Shown piece after piece: positions 6,487 through 13,785 of a stretch of DNA of 17,346 nt. How positions within the stretch are numbered: the stretch's first letter is position 1; each line of letters starts with the position of its first letter. The notes below the pieces were generated by a model. That model was not told the DNA's origin. It did no database searches and saw only the letters and a list, made by a program, of their open reading frames with translations. The position numbers were made by a program, and so were the translations under genes. The stretch lies in the NCBI GenBank assembly GCA_947632575.1, contig CANRPV010000015.1:1-17346 (forward strand), given 5' to 3'. This DNA comes from an uncultured Eggerthellaceae bacterium. Its GTDB lineage: Bacteria; Actinomycetota; Coriobacteriia; Coriobacteriales; Eggerthellaceae.

Positions 6487-7564
6487 TCTTCGATTGGGAT
6501 TGAGAGGCCTGTTGAGCCTCGATCATCCGCTGGAATAACTTCGTCTTCTCCGGACCGCTGATGATCACGCCCTCACCCTCGGCCGGCCATGCCGGACGCA
6601 GCTCGAGGACGTTTTCGGACGCCTTGGCCTCCATATCGGGAGCCAATCGCACGACCCTGCCCTTGATACGCAGGATGGTACGGGAGGCCCTTTCGACGGT
6701 TTGCGCGGATTGAGCGGTGCAAGCCCTCACCACGACGTCATATTCGGGAGTCGAGCGCCGACGAGAATAGGTAATGATCTTACCTTCAGGATCTAGAAGA
6801 TGCCCTGTGTCGCTTATGGGGAAGCTATCGCCAGTGGGAAGACCGCCCACGACCAGCTGTTGCCAGCCCTCGTGGCCATAGTCGGGCACCATTTCCACGT
6901 CATCGCGAACCGGAACGCCATTGATGGTCACCCAACCGAACTCCTGGCAACCGTAAAGGTCGTTCACGCTCGCATGCTTTTGCTCCGCAACTTCGGGAAG
7001 CTCAAGATCAAGAGGAGTGCCCGCGCAGAGCAAAATCATATTCTCAGGGATAAGCGGCCACAATCCCAGTTTTTTAGCGTCTTCCAACGAAGCACGCAGG
7101 AAGCTGGATTCGCCGATGACGATGCGCGGTTGAACCTTGCACAGGGTCACCAAGAAGGCATCTCTTGATGAACGAGGCAGAAAATGCGGGGTGATATTCA
7201 TCTCATCCACCGCACCGCGAGAAAACACGTTGATCAATGGTGGATAGCAAACCACCATTGAATCACCCTCGCGGGCGCCGGCGCGGCGCAGAGCGCGCAC
7301 GCCGGCTTCGACCCGCTCGGGTAGTTCTTGATGGGTTACGCCAACGATGTTCTGAAATGCCGTCGACCCTGTTGTAAAGGTGACGTAGGCGAAGTTGAGA
7401 GGCGTGTGAACCTCCTCGATCACATGGGCGCTTGTAGGCCCAGCGATCAACTTGTCATCCAACGTACGATGCTTCATGGTTTCAAGCGTCGGAGCATCGG
7501 AGAACTCGTTTACCAACTCCTCCATGTCGTCGAGGATCAATTTGGCATCATTCACATCGCTCAT
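6458..7564 (-). CDS. madH: Acetate:acyl-carrier-protein ligase (MadH-like, adenylate-forming)
   Basis: In Malonomonas rubra, MadH uses ATP and acetate to acetylate the thiol of the newly activated carrier protein MadE, the form that enters the malonate decarboxylase cycle. This 368-residue protein shows adenylate-forming motifs: FTTGST (63-68, the nucleotide-binding loop), YGCQEFG (204-210, corresponding to the aromatic A5 motif) and SDTGHL (251-256, the ribose-binding Asp). It is shorter than full acyl-CoA synthetases because little N-terminal domain is present. The ATG at 7564 has GGGAG about 10 bases upstream. It lies between the carboxyltransferase gene madD and the mdcG-like gene, in the middle of carrier-maturation functions. 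The function is inferred from family resemblance and context; a generic acyl-CoA ligase is the alternative. Confidence 0.82.
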   Translation of the reverse strand: MSDVNDAKLILDDMEELVNEFSDAPTLETMKHRTLDDKLIAGPTSAHVIEEVHTPLNFAYVTFTTGSTAFQNIVGVTHQELPERVEAGVRALRRAGAREGDSMVVCYPPLINVFSRGAVDEMNITPHFLPRSSRDAFLVTLCKVQPRIVIGESSFLRASLEDAKKLGLWPLIPENMILLCAGTPLDLELPEVAEQKHASVNDLYGCQEFGWVTINGVPVRDDVEMVPDYGHEGWQQLVVGGLPTGDSFPISDTGHLLDPEGKIITYSRRRSTPEYDVVVRACTAQSAQTVERASRTILRIKGRVVRLAPDMEAKASENVLELRPAWPAEGEGVIISGPEKTKLFQRMIEAQQASQSQSKSDPLWLKKR

Positions 7565-7592
7565 GGCGTAAATCTCCCTTTAACGTCGAGAC

Positions 7593-8465
7593 TTAGACGT
7601 ACTGATCCGCAACCTTTGCGTACTCGGCTTCCATGGCCTCGATAGCCTTACGACGGAGCATACGACCGCCGCGCTCTTCGCCAAGCTCGCCATGATACAT
7701 AGGACCGGTCGGCAGACCTGCCTTCTTGCGATCCTCGACCTCAGCGATGTGACGGGCGATAGCGGGACGCATATCCTCGATGTTCTCGACGAGCTCATCG
7801 ACGCCACCAAGACGATAGAAGAACTGAGGACCAGCCGCGAATACCGGGTTGGACACTGAGAGCTCTTCCAAGCGCTCGATGTCGATCTTGGTGATACGAG
7901 AAATCGAAGTGATAGGCATAACATGAATCATGGTCGAGAACTCGGGGCTCAGGGCCAGGATTTGGTCAGCCTGCAGGCCATGGCACAGGAAGGCGCCAGA
8001 AATGGCACGACCGATAACCAGTGCGACGATGGCATGGCCAGCCTTGCGAGCCTCAGCCAGTGCCAGCTGATATGCACCGGTGGCCTTGTTCATGCCGAAG
8101 ATCTCCTCCTGCTTGCCAGGGCCATTACCGGGGGTGTCAACGATAAGCACGAGCGGACGCTTCTCGCCAATCGGCTTATCAGCATCTTGATGAAGCATGG
8201 TGTAGACAGTCTTGGCCATCTTGTAGGCCTCTTCCATGCCGATAACACCGAAGTACACGACAGGGAAGCGCTCGTTTACGGCTTGAGCATCGTTGGCGAT
8301 GACAACAACGTCACGGCCTTCGATAGCAGCCTCGCCCACAACAGCGCCAGGGCCGATGTCGGAAGGAATCGGGGTGTCACCCACCATGTTCTCTTTAAAG
8401 CTACCTTCGTCAACGATCATGTCGATAGCGTCACGACCGCGACCGATCATAACTTCAACAGTCAT
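7593..8465 (-). CDS. madD: Malonate decarboxylase carboxyltransferase gamma subunit MadD
   Basis: Together with MadC it moves the carboxyl group of malonyl-MadE to the biotin carrier, releasing acetyl-MadE. This 290-residue protein belongs to the crotonase-like carboxyltransferase superfamily and is related to MdcE. Supporting stretches are VVVIANDAQAVNERFP (53-68), LVLIVDTPGNGPGKQEE, and GHAIVALVIGRAISGAFLCHGLQADQ, in which the Gly-rich segment forms the oxyanion hole. A bulky C-terminal part with AAGPQFFYRLGGVDELV follows. The ATG at 8465 is preceded by a GAGG in the 14-base gap after madC. The tight spacing suggests co-expression and a heteromeric complex. Confidence 0.93.
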   Translation of the reverse strand: MTVEVMIGRGRDAIDMIVDEGSFKENMVGDTPIPSDIGPGAVVGEAAIEGRDVVVIANDAQAVNERFPVVYFGVIGMEEAYKMAKTVYTMLHQDADKPIGEKRPLVLIVDTPGNGPGKQEEIFGMNKATGAYQLALAEARKAGHAIVALVIGRAISGAFLCHGLQADQILALSPEFSTMIHVMPITSISRITKIDIERLEELSVSNPVFAAGPQFFYRLGGVDELVENIEDMRPAIARHIAEVEDRKKAGLPTGPMYHGELGEERGGRMLRRKAIEAMEAEYAKVADQYV

Positions 8466-8479
8466 TCCTCATAACCTCC

Positions 8480-9433
8480 TTACGGGCGACGCTTTGCGGT
8501 GGCAAGAAACTCTGCGGTGGTGATCTCGGTCAACTGCTCCGGGTTCTCGTTGCCGTAGTAAGCCCACACGTCACGGGAGTCCTTCGGATGCAGCTCAACA
8601 GAGAGCTCAGCTAAAGCAAGCTGCTCATCGACGAGTTCCTCGTTGCCGATGCGGCGCATCTTCTCGATCGCGGCATAGCCGAGATCCATGACCTCGCCGA
8701 TGCAATCGTGGAACGCACCGATGGTGTCCTCGACCAGGTAGTTGGCGTCACGCATGATGTACTTATGACGAGCGCCCGTGGTGCGATAGACCAAAGCCTT
8801 GTCAGCAGAGTCAAACTCGGCCTTGCCCATCTCCTGCTCGATAACCTCAGGACCGGTCAGACCAAGACGACCATAGGTGTTCATGATGATGACGTCGGTA
8901 GCAGCAGCCACGAAGCCCATGCCGCCGAAAGCGCCAACCTTGGAGCCGATAACAGCGAATACGGGGAACTTGCCCTTGGAGCCCTGGATCTGATCCATGA
9001 ACTCAGCGTGAGCCAAAAGACCCGCGTTGGACTCGTGCAGACGCACACCACCAGTCTCAAACGAAATCACGACTGCCGGACGACGCTCTTCGATCTCATC
9101 CGGGCACTCAGCCATGATCTTGTCATATACCTGATTCGCCAGCAAGAAAGCGCCAACGATCTTTGCGCCGTGAACCTCACCCACAGCACCGCCGATGAAC
9201 TTGCCCTCTTGGGAAGCGACAAAGACAGGATGCTTGCCAACCAGGCCAACGCCGGTGACGACACCGTCGTCAAACTCGACGGCCTCGCCCAGTACAGGCA
9301 GGTGCGGGCTGGTAAGACGGTCCTTAGGACCGGCAAGTTCGGTCCAGGTGCCCTCGTCGACCATACCAATGGCACGCTCGCGAGCGGTAGCCTCGTAGAA
9401 GCTCTTGGCCTCTAGTTCCTTCCAGTCTGCCAT
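8480..9433 (-). CDS. madC: Malonate decarboxylase carboxyltransferase beta subunit MadC
   Basis: This is the partner of MadD in the carboxyltransferase half-reaction; it corresponds to MdcD and to the acetyl-CoA carboxylase beta-type fold. The 317-residue protein has FYEATARERAIGMVDEGTW (12-30), a core GEVHGAKIVGAFLLANQ (84-100) with the typical glycine-rich segment, FETGGVRLHESNAGLLAH (about 124-141), and VIGSKVGAFGGMGFVAAATD (about 160-179). No zinc-finger cysteine cluster is seen at the N terminus, unlike AccD. Its ATG at 9433 begins 2 bases after the madE stop, with AGGAGG in the madE tail codons, so translation is very likely coupled to the carrier protein gene. Confidence 0.93.
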   Translation of the reverse strand: MADWKELEAKSFYEATARERAIGMVDEGTWTELAGPKDRLTSPHLPVLGEAVEFDDGVVTGVGLVGKHPVFVASQEGKFIGGAVGEVHGAKIVGAFLLANQVYDKIMAECPDEIEERRPAVVISFETGGVRLHESNAGLLAHAEFMDQIQGSKGKFPVFAVIGSKVGAFGGMGFVAAATDVIIMNTYGRLGLTGPEVIEQEMGKAEFDSADKALVYRTTGARHKYIMRDANYLVEDTIGAFHDCIGEVMDLGYAAIEKMRRIGNEELVDEQLALAELSVELHPKDSRDVWAYYGNENPEQLTEITTAEFLATAKRRP

Positions 9434-9435
9434 GC

Positions 9436-9756
9436 CTAGGCCTCCTTCTTCGCGTCCTGCAGCGCCTGACGGAGTCGCATGGACACAACCACAGGCGTTG
9501 CGTTGTTGTCGTTGATCTCAACGTTCACATCGGAGATACCAGACTCGTTAACGAACTTCTGAAGTACGCGGCTCCAAACCTCATCAAAGCCGGTAACTGG
9601 GGTAACAATCTTGAAGTTCACTTTACCGCCGAGGTCCTCTTTGGTGAACATGACTTCCATATCGCCTGATCCGACTACGCCAGAGTGCATCCACTCAACC
9701 GGGAAGGGCTGGGGATTAGCAGCCTCGAACGTATAGGTCAGTTCTTGCAATGCCAT
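9436..9756 (-). CDS. madE: Malonate decarboxylase acyl carrier protein (delta subunit) MadE
   Basis: This small carrier holds the acetyl/malonyl group on a thiol arm, 2'-(5''-phosphoribosyl)-3'-dephospho-CoA. The signature HSGVVGSGDMEVMF (24-37) is diagnostic of the family (VGSGDLEV in MdcC), and Ser30 is the expected attachment site. The 106-residue length is close to the family norm. The remainder has VNFKIVTPVTGFDEVW and a NNATPVVVSMRLRQAL ending that matches the carrier fold. The ATG at 9756 follows AGGAGG by about 6 bases and begins 33 bases after the madA stop. Activity requires the CitG-type, MdcG-type and MadH proteins encoded downstream. Confidence 0.95.
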   Translation of the reverse strand: MALQELTYTFEAANPQPFPVEWMHSGVVGSGDMEVMFTKEDLGGKVNFKIVTPVTGFDEVWSRVLQKFVNESGISDVNVEINDNNATPVVVSMRLRQALQDAKKEA

Positions 9757-9789
9757 AAAATTACCTCCTTCTGCAAACCTACGGGGCCA

Positions 9790-11460
9790 TTACCAGTTGC
9801 GGAACTTCGCCGGCGGGTTGTAGAGGCCGCCAGACCAATCAACGAGGTCATGGACGGTCTTTGCAGCCAACAGGTTGCGGTTCGCCTTGGAGACGTCGAC
9901 GCCCAGATCCTCAGCGGTCTTGAAGATGCCCTTTTCACGCAGCTTCTCGGTCTCGGCAGGATCCTCTTCGAGACCAACCTTGGTAAAGCCAGCGACTGCA
10001 CGGATAGCAGCCATCTTCTCGGCCATGGAACCGCACTTATGCAGATAGGCGATGCCTTCCTCGGTGACGATGTGGGTCAGGTCGTCGGAGTAAATCATGA
10101 CCGGCGGGATGTCCAGGTTTGCAGTCTTCTGGAGCTTGACAGCATCGAGTTGGTCGACAAAGCCCGGAGCCAACTTCTCGCGGAAGGTCTCCTGGAGCTG
10201 GACAACCAGACGCTTGCCACGAGGCATATCGCCATAGAGCTCCGGACCCATTGCGTACTCTTCGCCGCACTTGGTCCAAGCCCCGGTCGCATGACGACGA
10301 CCCTTGGCGTCGCAGCCCATGTTCGGGGCGCCGCCGAAGCCTGCGATACGAGTTGCGGTTGCGGTTGAGGAGTTGCCATACTTGTCGATCTGGAGCGTGC
10401 CGCCGATGAAGCAGTCGATGGCATAGTGGCCAGCCATCTGAGAGTAGCAGCGGTTGGAGCGCATGTCGCCGTCGGGGCCGATGAAGAAGACGTCCGGACG
10501 AGCCTTAACATACTTATCCATACCGATCTCGCCGCCGAAGCTGTGGATGGACTCAACCCAGCCAGACTCAATAGCAGGAATCAGGCAGGGATGCGGGTTC
10601 AAGATGAAGCGGTTGCAGATCTTGCCCTTGAGGCCGAGCTCTTCACCATAGGTGGGGAGCAGAAGCTCGATAGCGGCGGTGTCGAAACCTACGCCATGGT
10701 TCAGGCGCTGAATGCCATACTCGGCATAGATGCCCTTGATAACCATCATAGCGCGCAGGATCTGGGAGTCGGTGATCAGCGCGGGGTCGCGGGTGAACAG
10801 CGGCTCGCAGTAGAAGGGCTTCGGGGACTGAATGACGAAGTCTACCCAGTCACCAGGGATGTCGATGCGCGGCAGCTCATCGACGATCTCGTTTACCTGA
10901 GCGATAACGATGCCCTGACGGAACTTGGTGGCCTCAGCGATAACCGGGGTGTCCTCGGTGTTGAAGCCGGTGTAGAGATTGCCGTTCTTGTCGGCCTGAT
11001 AGCCAACGCACAGAGCGACACGCGGGGTGAGGTCCATGTAATAGCGTCCATAGAGCTCAAGGTAGGTGTGAATGGAGCCCAGCTCGATTTTGCCTTCATT
11101 CACGAACTCGGCCAGACGGCCGCCCTGAGGACCTGAGAAGGAGAAGTCGACCTTTTTCGCGATACCCTTCTCGAAAATGTCCATGTGGGAGCTCAAAGAC
11201 AACACGGACTGAACCATGTGAAGGTCATGAACCTTCGCAGGATCAACCTTGCAGAGGCATTCTGCCAAGAAGTCAGCTTGCTTCTGGTTGTCGCCCTCGA
11301 TGTTAACCTTGTCACCCGGGCGGATGACAGCTTCCAACAGCTTGACGGCGTCTTCGGCCGCCACGACCTTTCCTTCTTTGACATAGGGTTGGGCATCCGC
11401 AAGGCGCTCTTTAGCGTCTCGCAGAAGAGTATCCCAGACCTTTGTCGTTGCTGTTGTCAT
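9790..11460 (-). CDS. madA: Acetyl-ACP:malonate ACP transferase, alpha subunit MadA
   Basis: MadA exchanges the acetyl residue of the carrier MadE for malonate, giving malonyl-MadE and free acetate. The 556-residue length fits the MadA/MdcA family. Recognisable stretches are IRPGDKVNIEGDNQKQADF near the N terminus, RLNHGVGFDTAAIELLLPTYGEELGLKG, GGTLQIDKYGNSSTATATR, GFGGAPNMGCDAKGRRH, and the C-terminal HIVTEEGIAYL typical of CoA-transferase-like folds. I place the start at the ATG at 11460 because AAGGAGA lies about 8 bases upstream; the 12 codons before it encode that site. The gap to hutP upstream is 64 bases with no clear promoter. It opens the decarboxylase block madA-madE-madC-madD. Confidence 0.95.
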   Translation of the reverse strand: MTTATTKVWDTLLRDAKERLADAQPYVKEGKVVAAEDAVKLLEAVIRPGDKVNIEGDNQKQADFLAECLCKVDPAKVHDLHMVQSVLSLSSHMDIFEKGIAKKVDFSFSGPQGGRLAEFVNEGKIELGSIHTYLELYGRYYMDLTPRVALCVGYQADKNGNLYTGFNTEDTPVIAEATKFRQGIVIAQVNEIVDELPRIDIPGDWVDFVIQSPKPFYCEPLFTRDPALITDSQILRAMMVIKGIYAEYGIQRLNHGVGFDTAAIELLLPTYGEELGLKGKICNRFILNPHPCLIPAIESGWVESIHSFGGEIGMDKYVKARPDVFFIGPDGDMRSNRCYSQMAGHYAIDCFIGGTLQIDKYGNSSTATATRIAGFGGAPNMGCDAKGRRHATGAWTKCGEEYAMGPELYGDMPRGKRLVVQLQETFREKLAPGFVDQLDAVKLQKTANLDIPPVMIYSDDLTHIVTEEGIAYLHKCGSMAEKMAAIRAVAGFTKVGLEEDPAETEKLREKGIFKTAEDLGVDVSKANRNLLAAKTVHDLVDWSGGLYNPPAKFRNW

Positions 11461-11524
11461 ACCCTTTCTCCTTTCCACCATTTTCGTTTCCAACACATGC
11501 CTATTCCTCGTTCCCTCATAGCGG

Positions 11525-11977
11525 TTAAGGGAGATGCATGACGCCTAATCCCGCACGCTGATGAGAGGAAAAAGTATGCATTGAAGATTCGCCAAACATG
11601 GCGACTGCCACCCAGTGCTCGTTACGAACTATGCCCACCTTAACAGAAAGACTGGCGGAAGAAGACGTGCTGACCAGCAAACCCTTTTTTGCTTCGTCCG
11701 AAGCGTGGAGCAGTGCGTGGATGGCTCGTTCGTTCTTCTCTACCAGTCCTGAATTCAACGCGGCGCCTATGATGGCCCGCACGAGTTTTGGTTGGAAATC
11801 TCCATCTGTCTTGCCACCAACATTGGTGGCGACACAGTTCATACCGAGGCTCTCGATGACATCCTTAAGTGCTTTTTCTTCTTCGGGGGTAGAGCTGAGA
11901 GCAAGCAAAAGAGCGTTATAACCGAGCCCTTCTGCGCTTTCGGCCAAAGGAAAAACACTTAAGGTTACTTTCCTCAT
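11525..11977 (-). CDS. HutP-family RNA-binding antitermination protein
   Basis: HutP of Bacillus subtilis binds UAG/GAG-type triplets in nascent hut mRNA when histidine and Mg2+ are present, and prevents termination. This 150-residue protein has the family core: AIIGAAL (69-75), the metal-binding pattern IHALLHA with His87 and His91, VGIVRNEHWVAVAMFGES (114-131), and GLGVMHLP at the C terminus with His148. His87, His91 and His148 line up with the three Mg2+ ligands known from Bacillus. The ATG at 11977 has GGGAAGG 4 bases upstream. It lies between madB and madA, far from any histidine-use gene. I infer that it controls the mad operon, perhaps sensing malonate or another small molecule rather than histidine; the ligand cannot be read from sequence. 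Confidence 0.88.
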   Translation of the reverse strand: MRKVTLSVFPLAESAEGLGYNALLLALSSTPEEEKALKDVIESLGMNCVATNVGGKTDGDFQPKLVRAIIGAALNSGLVEKNERAIHALLHASDEAKKGLLVSTSSSASLSVKVGIVRNEHWVAVAMFGESSMHTFSSHQRAGLGVMHLP

Positions 11978-11981
11978 AAGA

Positions 11982-12035
11982 CCTTCCCTTAGGAAAGGTT
12001 CCCTCCGAGGAAGCGGAATCTCGGAAGGAACCTTT
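11982..12035 (-). promoter_or_regulatory. Strong hairpin with alternative pairing over the hutP ribosome binding site
   Basis: In the madB-hutP gap the minus-strand transcript can form a 16-bp hairpin (arms 12020-12035 and 11994-12009, one G-U pair, 10-base loop). No U tract follows on the minus strand, so it is not a normal terminator in that direction. The last five bases of its 3' arm also belong to CCUUUCC (11992-11998), which can pair over 7 bp with GGGAAGG (11982-11988), the hutP ribosome binding site, around a UAA loop. The two structures exclude each other at their shared bases. Confidence 0.6.
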
Positions 12036-12050
12036 TTACCCTAGTGGCTG

Positions 12051-13268
12051 TTAGCCAATCATGAAGACTGTGGCGACAAATACGCCAGTGGCAACGGCCG
12101 AGACGATAACGCCGCAGACGTTGCAGCCCATTGCAAGCGGAAGGATGATGGCCATGGGGTTCTCGTCCTCAACGGCATGCTGAGCAAGCTTTGCGGTGGT
12201 GGGCACGCAAGAAATACCAGAAATACCGATAACCGGGTTGAATTCCTTGCCGCGTGCCTTGTCCTTAGCATAGATGACCCAGCCACCGATCAGGCCGCCG
12301 ACAGCGGAGATAGCCAGAGCAACGATGCCGAGGATGAGGATGGTGCCGACCACTGGGTTCATGATGGTGGAAGCCTCGCAGAGGCAGCCAAGCACGAGGC
12401 CCAGGAAGAAGGTGGATACGTAGGTGATGCAGCCGTCGAGCTGATCAACGTACTCCATGATGCCAGCTTCTTTGACGGCCAGGCCGATGAAGAAGGAGAG
12501 CATCAGAGGTGCGGCAACCGGGAGGATGATGCAAAGCATGGCGCAAACAACGACGCAGAACAGGAACTTAGCGGTCTGAGGAACCTCAGGCGGATAAGCG
12601 ATAACGTCGATGCCGCGATACTTCTTGGGGACCAGAGCCTTGATGATGTAAGGATAACCAGCATAGGTAAGGCTCAGGTACAAGTAAGCGATGATGCCGA
12701 TTGGCACGAACAGATCCGGTGCGAGGATCAAAGAAGCGAACAAGACCATCGGGCCGTCAGCGCCACCGATGGTGGCAACAGCGGCTGCTGAGCTAGGATC
12801 GAGTCCGAAGACGCTAACACCAAGGCCGAGGGTGACGAAGGTGCCCATCTCAGCAAAGATGGCGATAACGATGCAAGCCCAAGGACGAGCCAGAATGAAG
12901 CTGATGTCGGAGCGAGCACCGATGCCCATGAAGACCAAGCAGGCGATCAAACCATTGCTAAACGTCAGGTTGTAGACCGGCTGCAAGAAGTTCACTTGCA
13001 AAATGTTTACCAACTCATCTACATCAGAGATAAGTGGGTTCAGGATGATCGTTCCCAACCCGCCGTCCGAAAGAAAGAGGACGCCGCAGTTAACAGCGAT
13101 CATGCCAAGGCCCATAGGGACCATGATCAAAGGCTCAAGAGTTCTCTTGAAGCCGAAGTAGCAAAGTACGAACCCGAGAACAATCAGACCGACGCGCATA
13201 GCAGCGACGAGCGGATCCTCCAGGAAGAAGGAGCTGATGCCCGGGAACATCTGAATCAAAATGTCCAT
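12051..13268 (-). CDS. madB: Carboxybiotin decarboxylase, sodium-pump beta subunit MadB
   Basis: This integral membrane protein decarboxylates the carboxybiotin carrier and uses the energy to export Na+. The 405-residue length and hydrophobic profile (about 9-11 helices) match the OadB/MmdB/GcdB/MadB family. The key motif GGADGP is at 168-173, with Asp171 the essential membrane aspartate known from OadB. Other family stretches are GIGARSDISFILARPW (115-130), AEMGTFVTLGLG, and GISCVPTTAKLAQHAVEDENP followed by LPLAMGCNVCGV near the C terminus. The ATG at 13268 has AAGGA about 11 bases upstream. It is the first large gene after the promoter, preceded only by a 38-residue membrane peptide. The malonate-specific name comes from the surrounding mad genes. 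Confidence 0.94.
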   Translation of the reverse strand: MDILIQMFPGISSFFLEDPLVAAMRVGLIVLGFVLCYFGFKRTLEPLIMVPMGLGMIAVNCGVLFLSDGGLGTIILNPLISDVDELVNILQVNFLQPVYNLTFSNGLIACLVFMGIGARSDISFILARPWACIVIAIFAEMGTFVTLGLGVSVFGLDPSSAAAVATIGGADGPMVLFASLILAPDLFVPIGIIAYLYLSLTYAGYPYIIKALVPKKYRGIDVIAYPPEVPQTAKFLFCVVVCAMLCIILPVAAPLMLSFFIGLAVKEAGIMEYVDQLDGCITYVSTFFLGLVLGCLCEASTIMNPVVGTILILGIVALAISAVGGLIGGWVIYAKDKARGKEFNPVIGISGISCVPTTAKLAQHAVEDENPMAIILPLAMGCNVCGVIVSAVATGVFVATVFMIG

Positions 13269-13336
13269 GAATCAATAAATCCTTTCATCTCGAACTCAAA
13301 CTATTGAGTTCGCGTCCCCGAAATAAACCCTCTCGG

Positions 13337-13453
13337 TTAACTCTTCTTCTTGGTGCTCATTGCATTACTAATAAGCACGATAACTAAAATAACGAGCAGT
13401 GATAGAACCGCCGTTATCCCATAGGCCATTGCTGTATAGACCCATACGTTCAT
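13337..13453 (-). CDS. Small 38-residue membrane protein, first gene of the malonate operon
   Basis: This short frame reads MNVWVYTAMA, then YGITAVLSLLVILVIVLISN, then AMSTKKKS and a stop. It has one transmembrane helix (about residues 9-30) and a basic C-terminal tail, so the tail is probably cytoplasmic. The start is an ATG at 13453 with AGGGGGTGA about 8 bases upstream, a very strong ribosome binding site, placed right after the leader's U tract. It precedes madB by 68 bases. Other decarboxylase sodium pumps have a gamma subunit (OadG) with a single N-terminal helix, but that protein is about twice this length. This may be a minimal gamma-like subunit or pump-associated peptide. I know no named family for it. 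Confidence 0.72.
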   Translation of the reverse strand: MNVWVYTAMAYGITAVLSLLVILVIVLISNAMSTKKKS

Positions 13454-13478
13454 TAATTGGTTCACCCCCTCGGTACAC

Positions 13479-13703
13479 AAAAAAAGAAAATCCATCCTTA
13501 GGAGCCATCAAATTCTCTACCCCTCTGAGGCCCCTTCAGCGGATTTCCGCTTTCGGTGTATACAATGTTTGGATTTCCGCCTCTAGTACACACCTAGCTT
13601 CCTCACGAAGAAGAACCTGGAAAAAGCAACTCGGATCTCTTTCCAAGGACTTTTCCGCGATGAAACTAGGAGAATACCCACACTCATTCACTCTAGTACT
13701 CTG
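13479..13703 (-). promoter_or_regulatory. Leader of the malonate operon with attenuator-like structure and UAG/GAG motifs
   Basis: The untranslated leader runs about 250 nt from the predicted start near 13703. The motif CAGAG-N3-TAGAG occurs at 13691-13703 (at the transcript 5' end) and 13515-13527, with a third half-match at 13581-13593 (GTACTAGAG shared with the first). The second copy lies in the loop of a 7-bp hairpin (arms 13529-13535 and 13500-13506). Around it GGAAAUCC (13541-13548) can pair with GGAUUUUC (13486-13493), directly followed by U7 (13479-13485): a terminator-like shape. The same GGAAAUCC can instead fold into GCGG-AAAU-CCGC (13539-13550), and the 10-mer GCGGAAATCC is repeated at 13571-13580. 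HutP proteins bind UAG/GAG triplets, so control by the HutP homologue is a natural reading, but it is inference. Confidence 0.65.
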
Positions 13704-13709
13704 GCACGA

Positions 13710-13738
13710 ATGGTACGGAGTACGCAGATTTTTGTCAA
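13710..13738 (-). promoter_or_regulatory. Sigma-70-type promoter of the malonate operon
   Basis: On the minus strand TTGACA (13738-13733) is a perfect -35 hexamer, followed after exactly 17 bases by TACCAT (13715-13710) as -10. The predicted transcription start is about 13703-13704. It lies 48 bases after the birA stop and drives the leader and the whole mad gene series. Confidence 0.85.
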
Positions 13739-13785
13739 GAAAATTCGGCCGAATATCGGTGGATTAACGACAGGTCACGAGGGGA

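Noticed and set aside
9685..11136. Long + strand open frames opposite madE and madA
   Set aside because: They are antisense shadows of conserved genes, without ribosome binding sites or family motifs.
11994..12035. The madB-hutP hairpin as a normal terminator of madB
   Set aside because: The T tract lies on the + strand side, where no gene needs terminating; the minus-strand 3' side is CCTAAGG, so I treat it as a structural element.
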